NCBI GenBank assembly: GCA_012838305.1
Contig: DUPN01000045.1
Location: 1 to 43,341 of the forward strand
DNA length: 43,341 bases
Direction of reading: 5' to 3'
Origin: Bacillota bacterium
Lineage (GTDB): Bacteria > Bacillota > Limnochordia > Darwinibacteriales > Darwinibacteriaceae
Made by a program: the position numbers and the translations under genes. Shown piece after piece: positions 33,212-40,322 of this stretch. Positions within the stretch are counted from its first letter, which is position 1. Each line of letters opens with the position of its first letter. The notes under the pieces are model-generated. The model was given only the letters and a program-made list of their open reading frames with translations, was not told the origin of the DNA and made no database searches.

Positions 33212-34942
33212 ATGAAGAGACAGATTTTGATTTGGACCGTGCTTGCAGCGCTCCTTTTGATCGTAGGAACTGCAAGTGCAGTGGAGCTTTTGGATCCACG
33301 TATTTTGGACCTTGAAGGAGATCTCAACGGTACTATTGGTCGCTATGGCGGTACCATGACGGTGGCTGGCGGCGCTTCTGGCCCCAAGACATTCAACCCC
33401 CACCGTGCAGCGGAGACCTCCAGTACAGACGTAACAGACCGAATCTTTGAAGGTCTAGTGACACTTCACCGAGACACCGGGCTGGTCTTGCCTAAGTTGG
33501 CTCGGGAATACGAAATCAGCGAAGATGGTACAGAGATTCTCTTCCACTTGCGCCGAGGCGTTCAGTGGCATGATGGCACGGAGTTCACTGCAGACGACGT
33601 CATCTTTACCTTTGACGTAGTCTATGACGCTAATGTTGGGTCGAACTCCCAAAGCGGTTTGCTGATCGACGGTCAACCTATGGAGTATGAGAAAATCGAT
33701 AAGTATACCGTGAAGTTTACGCTGCCCAGACCCCATGCACCGATCATGTTCAGCATCGGGACACCAATCGTTCCTGTCCATCTTTTGGGTGAAGCGTACA
33801 AAGAGGGACGTTACCACGAGATGTGGGGTCTTGAGACAGATCTCGCCGAGATTATCGGTACCGGGGCCTGGAAGCTGTCCTCATACCGCATTGACCAAGA
33901 ACTGATTCTGGTCAAGAACGACAATTACTATGAGTTCGATAATGCCGGCAACCAGCTGCCCTACCTGAACAGAGTCATTTTCCGGTACTATGCCAGCACA
34001 GATACATCGACACTGGCCTTCTTTAACGGCGAGTTCGACTATATTGGCATTCCTGCTAACCAGTACCCAGAGTATGTTGACAGAGAAGCCTCCAGCCGTT
34101 GGAGCATCATTGAGGCTGGGCCTAACCCAGGCACGACCTTTATCGTCATCAACCAAAATCCGGACACGGTACCTGAACCCAAGCTTTCTTGGTTTACCGA
34201 TGTTCGTTTCCGTCAAGCGATTGCCCATGCAGTTGACAAGGAGACCATCCTAGATATGGCCATGAACGGCAAAGGCTATATTCAGCACAGCCCGATTAAC
34301 ATGCGAAACGCCTTCTTCTTGAAGGACGATCTTAAGGTCTACGAATATGACCTGGATGAAGCTCACAGGAAGCTGGAAGCTGCTGGCTATACCCTGGGTG
34401 CCGATGGCATCCGTCGTGACCCCAACGGTAACGCAATTGAGTTCGACTTGATTACCAACCCAGGCGTGCCCGTCCGGCAAATCAGTGGCGAGCTCTTCCA
34501 AGAAGACATGGCTGCACTGGGAATCAAGGTGAATTTCCAGATGATCGACTTCAACGTTGTTGTCGAGAAACTGACGAGTACCTTTGAGTGGGATGGAATT
34601 CTGATTGGCTTAACGGGAACCTTCGATCCCAATGGCGGTTCTAATGTCTGGCTGTCCAGCGGGAACCTGCACATGTGGAATCCGCTCCAAGAGTCTCCCC
34701 AAACGGATTGGGAAGCGGAGATTGATGAGGTATGGCGTGCGGCGCAACGAGCCATGGATCCAGAGGTGCGCCGTGAGTACTACTTCCAATTCCAAGACAT
34801 CGTAGCGGAGAACGTGCCCTTGTTCTACACAGTGGCTGCAGAGAACATGGTTGCGGTTCGTGACCATCTCATGAACGCCACTCCTGACCTCGTTGGCGGT
34901 TCTGTCGGTTCGGCCTGGAACTTCATTTGGATTGACCGATAG
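33212..34942 (+). CDS. ABC importer solute-binding protein, family 5 (second importer)
   Basis: Extracytoplasmic binding protein of 576 residues. The signal peptide MKRQILIWTVLAALLLIVGT ends in ASA, a standard signal-peptidase I site, and there is no lipobox cysteine. The mature protein shows GPKTFNPHRAAETSSTDVTD, RIFEGLVTLHRDTGLVLPKL and LRRGVQWHDGTEFTADDVIF, the family-5 signature. It is larger than the first binding protein, consistent with a bulkier ligand; the enlarged loop in the neighbouring permease suggests the same. The SD is AAAGGGGGAAG. A 227-bp gap (32985-33211) separates it from the permeases and holds no convincing promoter or hairpin. No ATPase gene follows. Confidence 0.92.
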   Translation: MKRQILIWTVLAALLLIVGTASAVELLDPRILDLEGDLNGTIGRYGGTMTVAGGASGPKTFNPHRAAETSSTDVTDRIFEGLVTLHRDTGLVLPKLAREYEISEDGTEILFHLRRGVQWHDGTEFTADDVIFTFDVVYDANVGSNSQSGLLIDGQPMEYEKIDKYTVKFTLPRPHAPIMFSIGTPIVPVHLLGEAYKEGRYHEMWGLETDLAEIIGTGAWKLSSYRIDQELILVKNDNYYEFDNAGNQLPYLNRVIFRYYASTDTSTLAFFNGEFDYIGIPANQYPEYVDREASSRWSIIEAGPNPGTTFIVINQNPDTVPEPKLSWFTDVRFRQAIAHAVDKETILDMAMNGKGYIQHSPINMRNAFFLKDDLKVYEYDLDEAHRKLEAAGYTLGADGIRRDPNGNAIEFDLITNPGVPVRQISGELFQEDMAALGIKVNFQMIDFNVVVEKLTSTFEWDGILIGLTGTFDPNGGSNVWLSSGNLHMWNPLQESPQTDWEAEIDEVWRAAQRAMDPEVRREYYFQFQDIVAENVPLFYTVAAENMVAVRDHLMNATPDLVGGSVGSAWNFIWIDR

Positions 34943-34974
34943 AAGCGTACTGCCAAAAGAAGAACATTGACTGC

Positions 34975-35008
34975 AAAAAGAGTCCCGGTGCCTTTGCACC
35001 GGGACTCT
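34975..35008 (-). terminator. Terminator of the ATP synthase operon (minus strand)
   Basis: A 13-bp perfect stem, AGAGTCCCGGTGC (34979-34991) with GCACCGGGACTCT (34996-35008), loop CTTT. On the minus strand it is followed by TTTTGC, so it ends the atp operon. On the plus strand the following bases (GCTTAAC) are not T-rich, though the stem may still serve the convergent binding-protein gene. Confidence 0.88.
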
Positions 35009-35019
35009 GCTTAACAAGA

Positions 35020-35055
35020 GAATGTATTAAGCAAAAAGAATGTATTAAGCAAAAG
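35020..35055. repeat. Two tandem 18-bp repeats over the atpH stop codon
   Basis: GAATGTATTAAGCAAAAA (35020-35037) and GAATGTATTAAGCAAAAG (35038-35055) differ at the last base only. The second copy contains the last codons and the stop of atpH (minus strand, ...F-A-stop); the first is a non-coding echo of it. Confidence 0.9.
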
Positions 35056-35572
35056 AACGCTGAAGCTCTTTGAGCGTGTGGCTAATGCTGCCGTCCAGGA
35101 CTTTGCCGTCGACTTTGATGATCATTCCGCCGCCGATTCGTGGGTCGACCTTGGTCTGAATACGCACTGTCTTGCCTGTAAGTGTGTTCAGTCTCTGTTG
35201 AAGTTGGCAGAGCGTCTCCTCGGATAAGGAGATCGCTGTCGTGACATGGGCGATGGTTATCCCCTCTGTTTCCAGCACCAATTGCCGGAAGTGGTGTTCC
35301 ATCGATGGCAGCAAAGCTTCCCGGGATTTTTCCACAATGAGCAAAAGGAACTTCTCCAAAGTGGGGGAGAGCTGCATTTTGCCAATCAAGGCCCTCTTGC
35401 GTTCCTTCGTTGTCTGGGGGTGACGAAATACACCCTGAATTACTGGATCTTCAAGCACAGTGATCACTGTCTCAAACTCTTGAGACATCAGGCGGTGGTC
35501 CGCAGCATCCAATGACGTAAAGAGCGCTTCAGCATACCGTTTGGCTACTTGTGAGTGCGTGACTTCGCTCAT
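35045..35572 (-). CDS. atpH: ATP synthase F1 subunit delta
   Basis: Stalk subunit connecting the F1 head to the peripheral b stalk. The N-terminal helical domain reads VAKRYAEALFTSLDAADH; the C-terminal part has FLLLIVEKSREALLPSMEHH, then VTTAISLSEETLCQLQQRLN, TGKTVRIQTKVDPRIGGGMI and IKVDGKVLDGSISHTLKELQ, all classical delta/OSCP blocks. It has 175 residues. ATG 35572 overlaps the atpF stop by 4 nt (ATGA). It is the last gene of the operon: a terminator begins about 37 nt after its stop, where atpA would normally start. Confidence 0.94.
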   Translation of the reverse strand: MSEVTHSQVAKRYAEALFTSLDAADHRLMSQEFETVITVLEDPVIQGVFRHPQTTKERKRALIGKMQLSPTLEKFLLLIVEKSREALLPSMEHHFRQLVLETEGITIAHVTTAISLSEETLCQLQQRLNTLTGKTVRIQTKVDPRIGGGMIIKVDGKVLDGSISHTLKELQRSFA

Positions 35573-36069
35573 TGCACCGGCCTGCCTTCGCCTACTGCGT
35601 CCAGTTGGCCCAAGGTCTGATCAATAAGGGCTTGATGCTGATCTTGATCTAAGGATTTGGAAATTACCTTGGATGCCAGCAGCAGCGACAATTCGCCAAC
35701 CTGTTCTTTCAACTCGGCCCAAGCCTTTTCCCGCTCCAGCTCGTTCGCCTCTTGGGCGCGACGGATGATGGCGGCCGCCTCTTCCTTGGCCTCCTGAAGC
35801 ATTTCAGCCTGAAGCAGCTCAGCACGCTTCACCGCTGCGTCCAGATACTGGCGGGCTTGCAGTTTACTGTCTCTCGTTTGCTCCTCTAGCTCTTGACGCA
35901 AAGCGATGGCTGCCGCTTGGTTCTCTTCAGCTGTCTTAATTTGCCCCTGGATTTCGGCGGTACGATTGTCAAGGAAAGCCCGCACAGGTTTGTAGAGCAG
36001 CCGATAGAGCAAGATAACAAGGAGAATAAAGTTAACGGTTTGGGCGAGGAATATATTCTGGTTAATCAA
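35569..36069 (-). CDS. atpF: ATP synthase Fo subunit b
   Basis: Peripheral stalk subunit. One N-terminal membrane helix (TVNFILLVILLYRLLYKPV) is followed by RAFLDNRTAEIQGQIKTAEE and a long charged coiled coil to the C-terminus (VGELSLLLASKVISKSLD near the end is typical). It has 166 residues. The start is TTG 36069 with AAGGGTGA 6 nt upstream; the ATG 2 nt before it is out of frame and stops at once. A hairpin separates it from atpE; atpH follows with a 4-nt overlap. Confidence 0.92.
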   Translation of the reverse strand: MINQNIFLAQTVNFILLVILLYRLLYKPVRAFLDNRTAEIQGQIKTAEENQAAAIALRQELEEQTRDSKLQARQYLDAAVKRAELLQAEMLQEAKEEAAAIIRRAQEANELEREKAWAELKEQVGELSLLLASKVISKSLDQDQHQALIDQTLGQLDAVGEGRPVQ

Positions 36070-36101
36070 ACATAGTCACCCTTTGCAACAAAAAAGTACG
36101 C

Positions 36102-36134
36102 CTGATGGGGTGCTCCGAATTGAGCACCCCTCAG
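36102..36134 (-). terminator. Intercistronic hairpin between atpE and atpF
   Basis: GGGGTGCTC (36107-36115) pairs with GAGCACCCC (36122-36130), loop of 6, extended by CTGA/TCAG with one bulge. On the minus strand a T6 run follows after 6 nt of spacing. It lies directly behind the atpE stop and could act as partial terminator or 3' stabiliser, raising c subunit output over b. Confidence 0.65.
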
Positions 36135-36135
36135 A

Positions 36136-36441
<306 letters not shown>

Positions 36442-37086
36442 TCAATTGAGTTTGTTTTGCAGATAGACTGAGGCTAGTAGCGTAAATACCACTGTTTGGA
36501 TTATCCCCATAAAGATGCCAAACCAGGCCAAGAGGGGGACTGGAAGTATATAAGGAACCATCAGATAAACCACTCCCAAGAGAATCCCTCCGCCAAAGAT
36601 GTTACCGTAGAGACGGAAGGAGTGGGAGACGAACTCGGAAACCTCACCGGCAATATTCAACGGGAGCATAAAAAAATAGGGTTCAACAAATCCTTTGAGC
36701 CAAGCCCGGAAGCCTTTTTTCAGGATGCTGGCCACGTGGCCTACGAGGTAGATCAGTATGCCCAAAGCTAAGGTGGTTGAAAGATCTTGGGTGGGAGAGA
36801 ACCCTCCGGGGATCACCCCAATTAAGTTTGCCACCCCCACATACAAGGCTGTCGTTAGAACGAGGGGTACATACACCTTGCGGGCCGGACCGATATCGCC
36901 GCTAATGAGGTTCTCCGCCATTTCAATGCCCGCTTCCAGGAAGTGTTGGGCACCTTTCGGGATTCTTTTCAAGTTCCGCGTTAAGACGAAACTTGCCAAG
37001 GAGAGGAGGGCCATGATCACCCACGTCCAGAAAACGGGCTGATAGACTGGAAAATTTCCGATGTAAAAGAGAATACTAGGATCCAC
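36442..37086 (-). CDS. atpB: ATP synthase Fo subunit a
   Basis: Stator channel subunit next to the c ring. About five helices; the essential arginine is R158 in SFRLYGNIFGGGILLGV. Other typical parts are GAQHFLEAGIEMAENLISGD, LTTALYVGVANLIGVIPGGF, SPTQDLSTTLALGI and WFGIFMGIIQTVVFTLLASV with YLQ. The frame extends upstream to 37149, but GTG 37086 has GGGGAGGAC 5 nt before it and gives the expected start before LFYIGNFPVYQPVF. That makes 214 residues, and the gene overlaps the atpI end by 11 bp. Confidence 0.93.
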   Translation of the reverse strand: MDPSILFYIGNFPVYQPVFWTWVIMALLSLASFVLTRNLKRIPKGAQHFLEAGIEMAENLISGDIGPARKVYVPLVLTTALYVGVANLIGVIPGGFSPTQDLSTTLALGILIYLVGHVASILKKGFRAWLKGFVEPYFFMLPLNIAGEVSEFVSHSFRLYGNIFGGGILLGVVYLMVPYILPVPLLAWFGIFMGIIQTVVFTLLASVYLQNKLN

Positions 37087-37453
37087 GTTTTGTCCTCCCC
37101 TGAAGATAGTGATAGAAAATGGCCAGTCTCGGCAGTAACAGACCAGCAAAGGTAGCCAAAAAACTCAAATGAGGGTTGAGTATGCCCACTGTCAGTGCCA
37201 GTGAGTAGAATAGGCAACGCTTGGCGAAACTCCTAAAACTGGAACGATAGGCGCCCCTCTTGTCCATCGACCCTCCAGCCGCGTGATGCAGGAGAAGGGT
37301 GGCATCAATGATCATCAGGCGAAAGGTCAGGGCGCTCATCAGTCCTCCCAGGAGAAGTCCCAAGGATACTTGGGCGCTCCAGATCAAAGCGCCTGCACTG
37401 ATCACCAGAGTAAGTATAACCGTGGTGCGTAAGATATGGCTTTCATTGAACAT
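37076..37453 (-). CDS. atpI: ATP synthase subunit I (AtpI)-like membrane protein
   Basis: A 125-residue protein with four membrane segments (VILTLVISAGALIWSA, VSLGLLLGGLMSALTF, FYSLALTVGILN, FLATFAGLLLPRLAIF). The middle LGGLMSALTFRLM and the end LLLPRLAIF match the ATP synthase I family, thought to help c-ring assembly or Mg2+/ion supply. ATG 37453 follows the stop of the preceding gene without a gap (TAGATG), so the two are coupled. Sequence conservation in this family is low; its position before atpB is the main support. Confidence 0.8.
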   Translation of the reverse strand: MFNESHILRTTVILTLVISAGALIWSAQVSLGLLLGGLMSALTFRLMIIDATLLLHHAAGGSMDKRGAYRSSFRSFAKRCLFYSLALTVGILNPHLSFLATFAGLLLPRLAIFYHYLQGRTKRGS

Positions 37454-37675
37454 CTACTTCGGCTCCGAATCTTTGGGCAGTGTGCTCAGGATCAACTTGA
37501 TCCCGGCCCAGAGGGCAGAGAAGCAACCAAGCAATACGAAAATCAAGGTGAATACGGCCCCCGTGCCCAGCCAACGATCTAAGTATACCCCAAGAATGGT
37601 AAAAAAGAAAACAACTATTACGATGGTCAGACCAAGCTGGGTCAGGAGGGTGAGGTATCTTAGGGTGTCTTTCAT
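37454..37675 (-). CDS. AtpZ/AtpI-family small membrane protein
   Basis: A 73-residue protein with two membrane helices (LGLTIVIVVFFFTILGVYLD and GAVFTLIFVLLGCFSALWAG), separated by RWLGTG. This is the pattern of the AtpZ/AtpI (F0F1-ATPase subunit, putative Ca2+/Mg2+ transporter) family, which heads many ATP synthase operons. The frame extends to 37720, but ATG 37675 has GAGGTAA upstream and gives the normal length. It is the first gene of the operon; no strong minus-strand promoter was recognised in the 149-bp divergent gap shared with rimO. Confidence 0.82.
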   Translation of the reverse strand: MKDTLRYLTLLTQLGLTIVIVVFFFTILGVYLDRWLGTGAVFTLIFVLLGCFSALWAGIKLILSTLPKDSEPK

Positions 37676-37773
37676 CTTTACCTCATTTCTCGACAGAGTC
37701 CACTTTACACCATGTTCCACACCGGGATTTGATTTCCTTCTTGCAGAAGGCTGTTTCGTGCTTGAGGTAAGAG

Positions 37774-37782
37774 TGCTATACT
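37774..37782 (+). promoter_or_regulatory. Extended -10 promoter of rimO
   Basis: TGCTATACT (37774-37782), an extended -10, 42 nt before the rimO ATG; the -35 region (TTTCGT, 37754-37759) is weak. Confidence 0.55.
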
Positions 37783-37824
37783 AGATGCAGAGTGTGTCCA
37801 AATTCGATCTAGGAGCAATGTCGC

Positions 37825-39156
37825 ATGAAGATAGGTGTAGTATCCCTCGGATGTGCTAAGAATCTGGTGGATACGGAAATCGTACTTGGTTTTCTGTCTG
37901 GTGCTCACTACGAAATTACCACGGAACCAGAGCAAGCCGACGTTATTATCGTCAATACCTGCGGTTTTATCGAAGCAGCGAAGGAAGAATCGATCCATGC
38001 CATTTTGGAGATGGCCGAGCTAAAGGAGGCGGGAAGCTGCAGAGGTCTGGTCGTTATGGGCTGCCTGTCCCAGCGTTATACCGAGGAGCTTTGGAACGAG
38101 ATCCCCGAAATCGATGCAATACTCGGCACCAACGAACTGGATCTCGTTCCGGAGGTGATTGAGAAAATTGTGGCAGGTGAACGCGTATGGGCCAAGCGCT
38201 CAGAGTTGTTCGACTACAATATGCCCTATCCTCGCATCTCCACTACCGGCTCGCATTTTGCCTACCTGAAGGTGGCGGAGGGCTGTAATCATCGCTGTGC
38301 TTTCTGCGTGATTCCCACAATCAGGGGCAAGTTTCGCAGTAGGAGTATGTCGTCGATTCTGCAAGAAGCGACCAGGCTTCGGGATCAGGGTGTGCAGGAA
38401 GTAGCGGTGATTGCCCAGGATACCACGGCGTGGGGACTCGATCTGGGGACGAATATTGTGGAGTTGCTCCGTGAACTGGCCGCCCTGGATATTCCCTGGA
38501 TTCGTTTGCTTTACACCTATCCGACCAGCATTAGTCAGGAGCTGTTGGAGCTTCTAAGCAATACGCCGAACTTGGTCAAGTACGTGGACTTGCCCCTGCA
38601 GCATGTGGCCGGAAACGTGCTGCGACGCATGGGGCGGCCTGGCGACTTTACATCCAACCGTCGTTTGATCGAAACGATCCGTACCCAAGTTCCCGGAGTA
38701 ACCATTCGCAGCTCCTTTATCGTAGGTTTTCCCGGCGAGACGGAGGAGGACTTCGGGGAGCTGGTGCGCTTCCTCCAAATGATGCGCCTCGATCATGTGG
38801 GAATCTTCCAGTATTCTAGGGAGGAAGACTCCGCCGCCTACGACTATCCCGATCAGATCAATCCCGCCATCAAGGAGTTGCGCTACCAAGAGGCCATGAG
38901 TCTGCAAAGGCAGATCTCCGCTGAACGGAACCAAAAACTTGTGGGTCAGCAGCTTCAGGTGTTGCTGGACTATCCTTCGGAGGAATCGGATCTGGTCATG
39001 ATTGGTCGCCATAGGGGTCAGGCCCCTGATGTGGATGGAGTTGTCTATGTAGGCAGAGGCAACCTCCAATCCGGTCAGATGACCACTGTGCTCATTACTG
39101 AAGCCCACGCCTATGATCTGGTGGGAGAGGAGGTTGAAACTCGTGAATTTACCTAA
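37825..39156 (+). CDS. rimO: Ribosomal protein S12 methylthiotransferase RimO
   Basis: Radical-SAM enzyme that adds a methylthio group to a conserved aspartate of ribosomal protein S12. UPF0004 domain cysteines C10 (SLGCAKNLVDTE), C46 (VNTCGFIEAAKEES) and C80 (MGCLSQRY) bind one 4Fe-4S cluster. The radical-SAM triad is C154-x3-C158-x2-C161 in EGCNHRCAFCVIP. GFIEAAKEES and GTNELDLVP distinguish RimO from MiaB. A TRAM domain forms the end (residues about 375-440). It has 443 residues. ATG 37825 follows AGGAGC. The 3' end overlaps pgsA by 14 bp. Confidence 0.96.
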   Translation: MKIGVVSLGCAKNLVDTEIVLGFLSGAHYEITTEPEQADVIIVNTCGFIEAAKEESIHAILEMAELKEAGSCRGLVVMGCLSQRYTEELWNEIPEIDAILGTNELDLVPEVIEKIVAGERVWAKRSELFDYNMPYPRISTTGSHFAYLKVAEGCNHRCAFCVIPTIRGKFRSRSMSSILQEATRLRDQGVQEVAVIAQDTTAWGLDLGTNIVELLRELAALDIPWIRLLYTYPTSISQELLELLSNTPNLVKYVDLPLQHVAGNVLRRMGRPGDFTSNRRLIETIRTQVPGVTIRSSFIVGFPGETEEDFGELVRFLQMMRLDHVGIFQYSREEDSAAYDYPDQINPAIKELRYQEAMSLQRQISAERNQKLVGQQLQVLLDYPSEESDLVMIGRHRGQAPDVDGVVYVGRGNLQSGQMTTVLITEAHAYDLVGEEVETREFT

Positions 39157-39661
39157 TCTGGTGACTCTATCACGCATTGTACTTGTCCCTGTATTCACCT
39201 ATACCTGCCTTGCTTATCCACCTGGGCGCAATCTCCTGGCTGCTTTCGTGTTCTTGGTGGCTTCCTTGACCGATCTTGTGGATGGGCACCTGGCGCGCAG
39301 TCGGAAAGAGATCACCCGTTTTGGCCAGCTGATTGATCCCATTGCAGACAAGCTGTTAATTACCGCAGCACTCCTGGCCTTAATTCAACTCGGAGAAGTA
39401 AGCACGTGGGCTGCCTTGATCATCCTTGCCCGGGAGTTTTCCGTTTCAGGTTTACGAATGTTGGCGTCCGTTGATGGCCAGGTGATCGCGGCATCCAGAT
39501 GGGGCAAACTCAAGACCATAACCCAAATTGTGGCGATTATGGGATTTCTCCTCGGCATTAGCTGGGCTCCTTGGCTGATGTGGGTTGCAGTGATGATGAC
39601 CATTTTGTCAGGTGTCGATTATTTCCGGAAGGCCCAGGATGTACTAAAAAGCTCCATGTAA
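39143..39661 (+). CDS. pgsA: CDP-diacylglycerol--glycerol-3-phosphate 3-phosphatidyltransferase PgsA
   Basis: Membrane enzyme making phosphatidylglycerol phosphate, the committed step to phosphatidylglycerol. The CDP-alcohol phosphotransferase signature DG(x)2AR(x)8G(x)3D(x)3D is complete in DLVDGHLARSRKEITR and FGQLIDPIADKL. About five helices. It starts MNLPNLVTLSRIVLVPVF, the classical N-terminus, at GTG 39143 with GAGGAGGT about 9 nt before; the frame opens earlier at 39113 inside rimO. It has 172 residues. The rimO-pgsA pair is common in Firmicutes, where cinA-recA often follow; here an unknown gene and an FtsH-like protease follow instead. Confidence 0.95.
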   Translation: MNLPNLVTLSRIVLVPVFTYTCLAYPPGRNLLAAFVFLVASLTDLVDGHLARSRKEITRFGQLIDPIADKLLITAALLALIQLGEVSTWAALIILAREFSVSGLRMLASVDGQVIAASRWGKLKTITQIVAIMGFLLGISWAPWLMWVAVMMTILSGVDYFRKAQDVLKSSM

Positions 39662-39666
39662 TAGTG

Positions 39667-39675
39667 TGTTATAAT
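39667..39675 (+). promoter_or_regulatory. Extended -10 promoter before the unknown gene at 39747
   Basis: TGTTATAAT (39667-39675), a perfect -10 with TGn extension and no good -35, directly after the pgsA stop and 72 nt before the next start. Confidence 0.55.
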
Positions 39676-39746
39676 AATTAGTGTCAGTCCATGTACTGAC
39701 CTTTTTCTTGCATCAACACAAACAAACGTTAGTAAGGAGATGTCCT

Positions 39747-40322
39747 ATGCGTTTCCGTGGATTTCGGATCCATGTAGCTCTCCTAGTCTTCTTGGTCGCT
39801 TTAGGTCTGGGGCTGGGGGTACAATACTATCATCGACAAACCCAGGTGCTTCATCCCTTAGTCGAGCAGTTGGAGGAGATCCCTGGTGTTTTGAGTGTAC
39901 GTCTCGACCAGGGTATGTTCAAAGCAGGATCAAGACAGCTGGTTTCGATGGAACTTGCGCCAGGAGTCCCTCTGGTTTTCGTCTTTGAACAGGTGTATCA
40001 GACTCTGATGGCCAGCGGCGGCGAGTACGCCATTGAACTTGAGGATTCACCGAATCCAGCGATTCTGAACCTGTTTTATCGTATTCAGATTGCTGTGGAA
40101 GAAGCGATCATGACCGGTGAGTTCACCACGCTGGAGACGAGGATCAGCCGCCTTGCTGATTCCGTGGGTATCGATTGGGAGTTGGGTCTGGACAGGGAGT
40201 TCATTTACTTGTTGCTCACCGAGGGGGAGGATAACCTGACCAGGGTGATCCGCCGCGGTACGAATGAAGGCAAGATAACAGTCTGGACAGATGGGGGTGA
40301 TTACAGTTGGACAAGTGGTTGA
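39747..40322 (+). CDS. Membrane-anchored protein of unknown function, paired with an FtsH-like protease
   Basis: I do not recognise this family. It is 191 residues with one N-terminal membrane helix (IHVALLVFLVALGLGLGVQY) and no cleavage or lipobox motif, so it is probably anchored with its body outside. The body looks alpha/beta: VEQLEEIPGVLSVRLDQG, LVSMELAPGVPLVFVFEQVY, FYRIQIAVEEAIMTGEF, REFIYLLLTEGEDNLTRVIR. The first part resembles a small strand-helix-strand fold, as in many extracytoplasmic modulators. ATG 39747 has AAGGAG 7 nt upstream; a longer frame from 39681 lacks an SD. It overlaps the FtsH-like gene by 16 nt with that gene's SD inside it, so the two are translated together. It may be an adaptor, substrate or sensor for the protease; that is inference. 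Confidence 0.75.
   Translation: MRFRGFRIHVALLVFLVALGLGLGVQYYHRQTQVLHPLVEQLEEIPGVLSVRLDQGMFKAGSRQLVSMELAPGVPLVFVFEQVYQTLMASGGEYAIELEDSPNPAILNLFYRIQIAVEEAIMTGEFTTLETRISRLADSVGIDWELGLDREFIYLLLTEGEDNLTRVIRRGTNEGKITVWTDGGDYSWTSG

Noticed and set aside
35020-35055. Tandem 18-bp repeat as a phage or integrative-element attachment site
   Set aside because: The copies are adjacent with nothing between them, and there is no integrase or tRNA nearby; a simple tandem duplication fits better.
38554-39198. 214-aa open frame antisense to rimO/pgsA
   Set aside because: Antisense to two clear genes; no SD or promoter seen.
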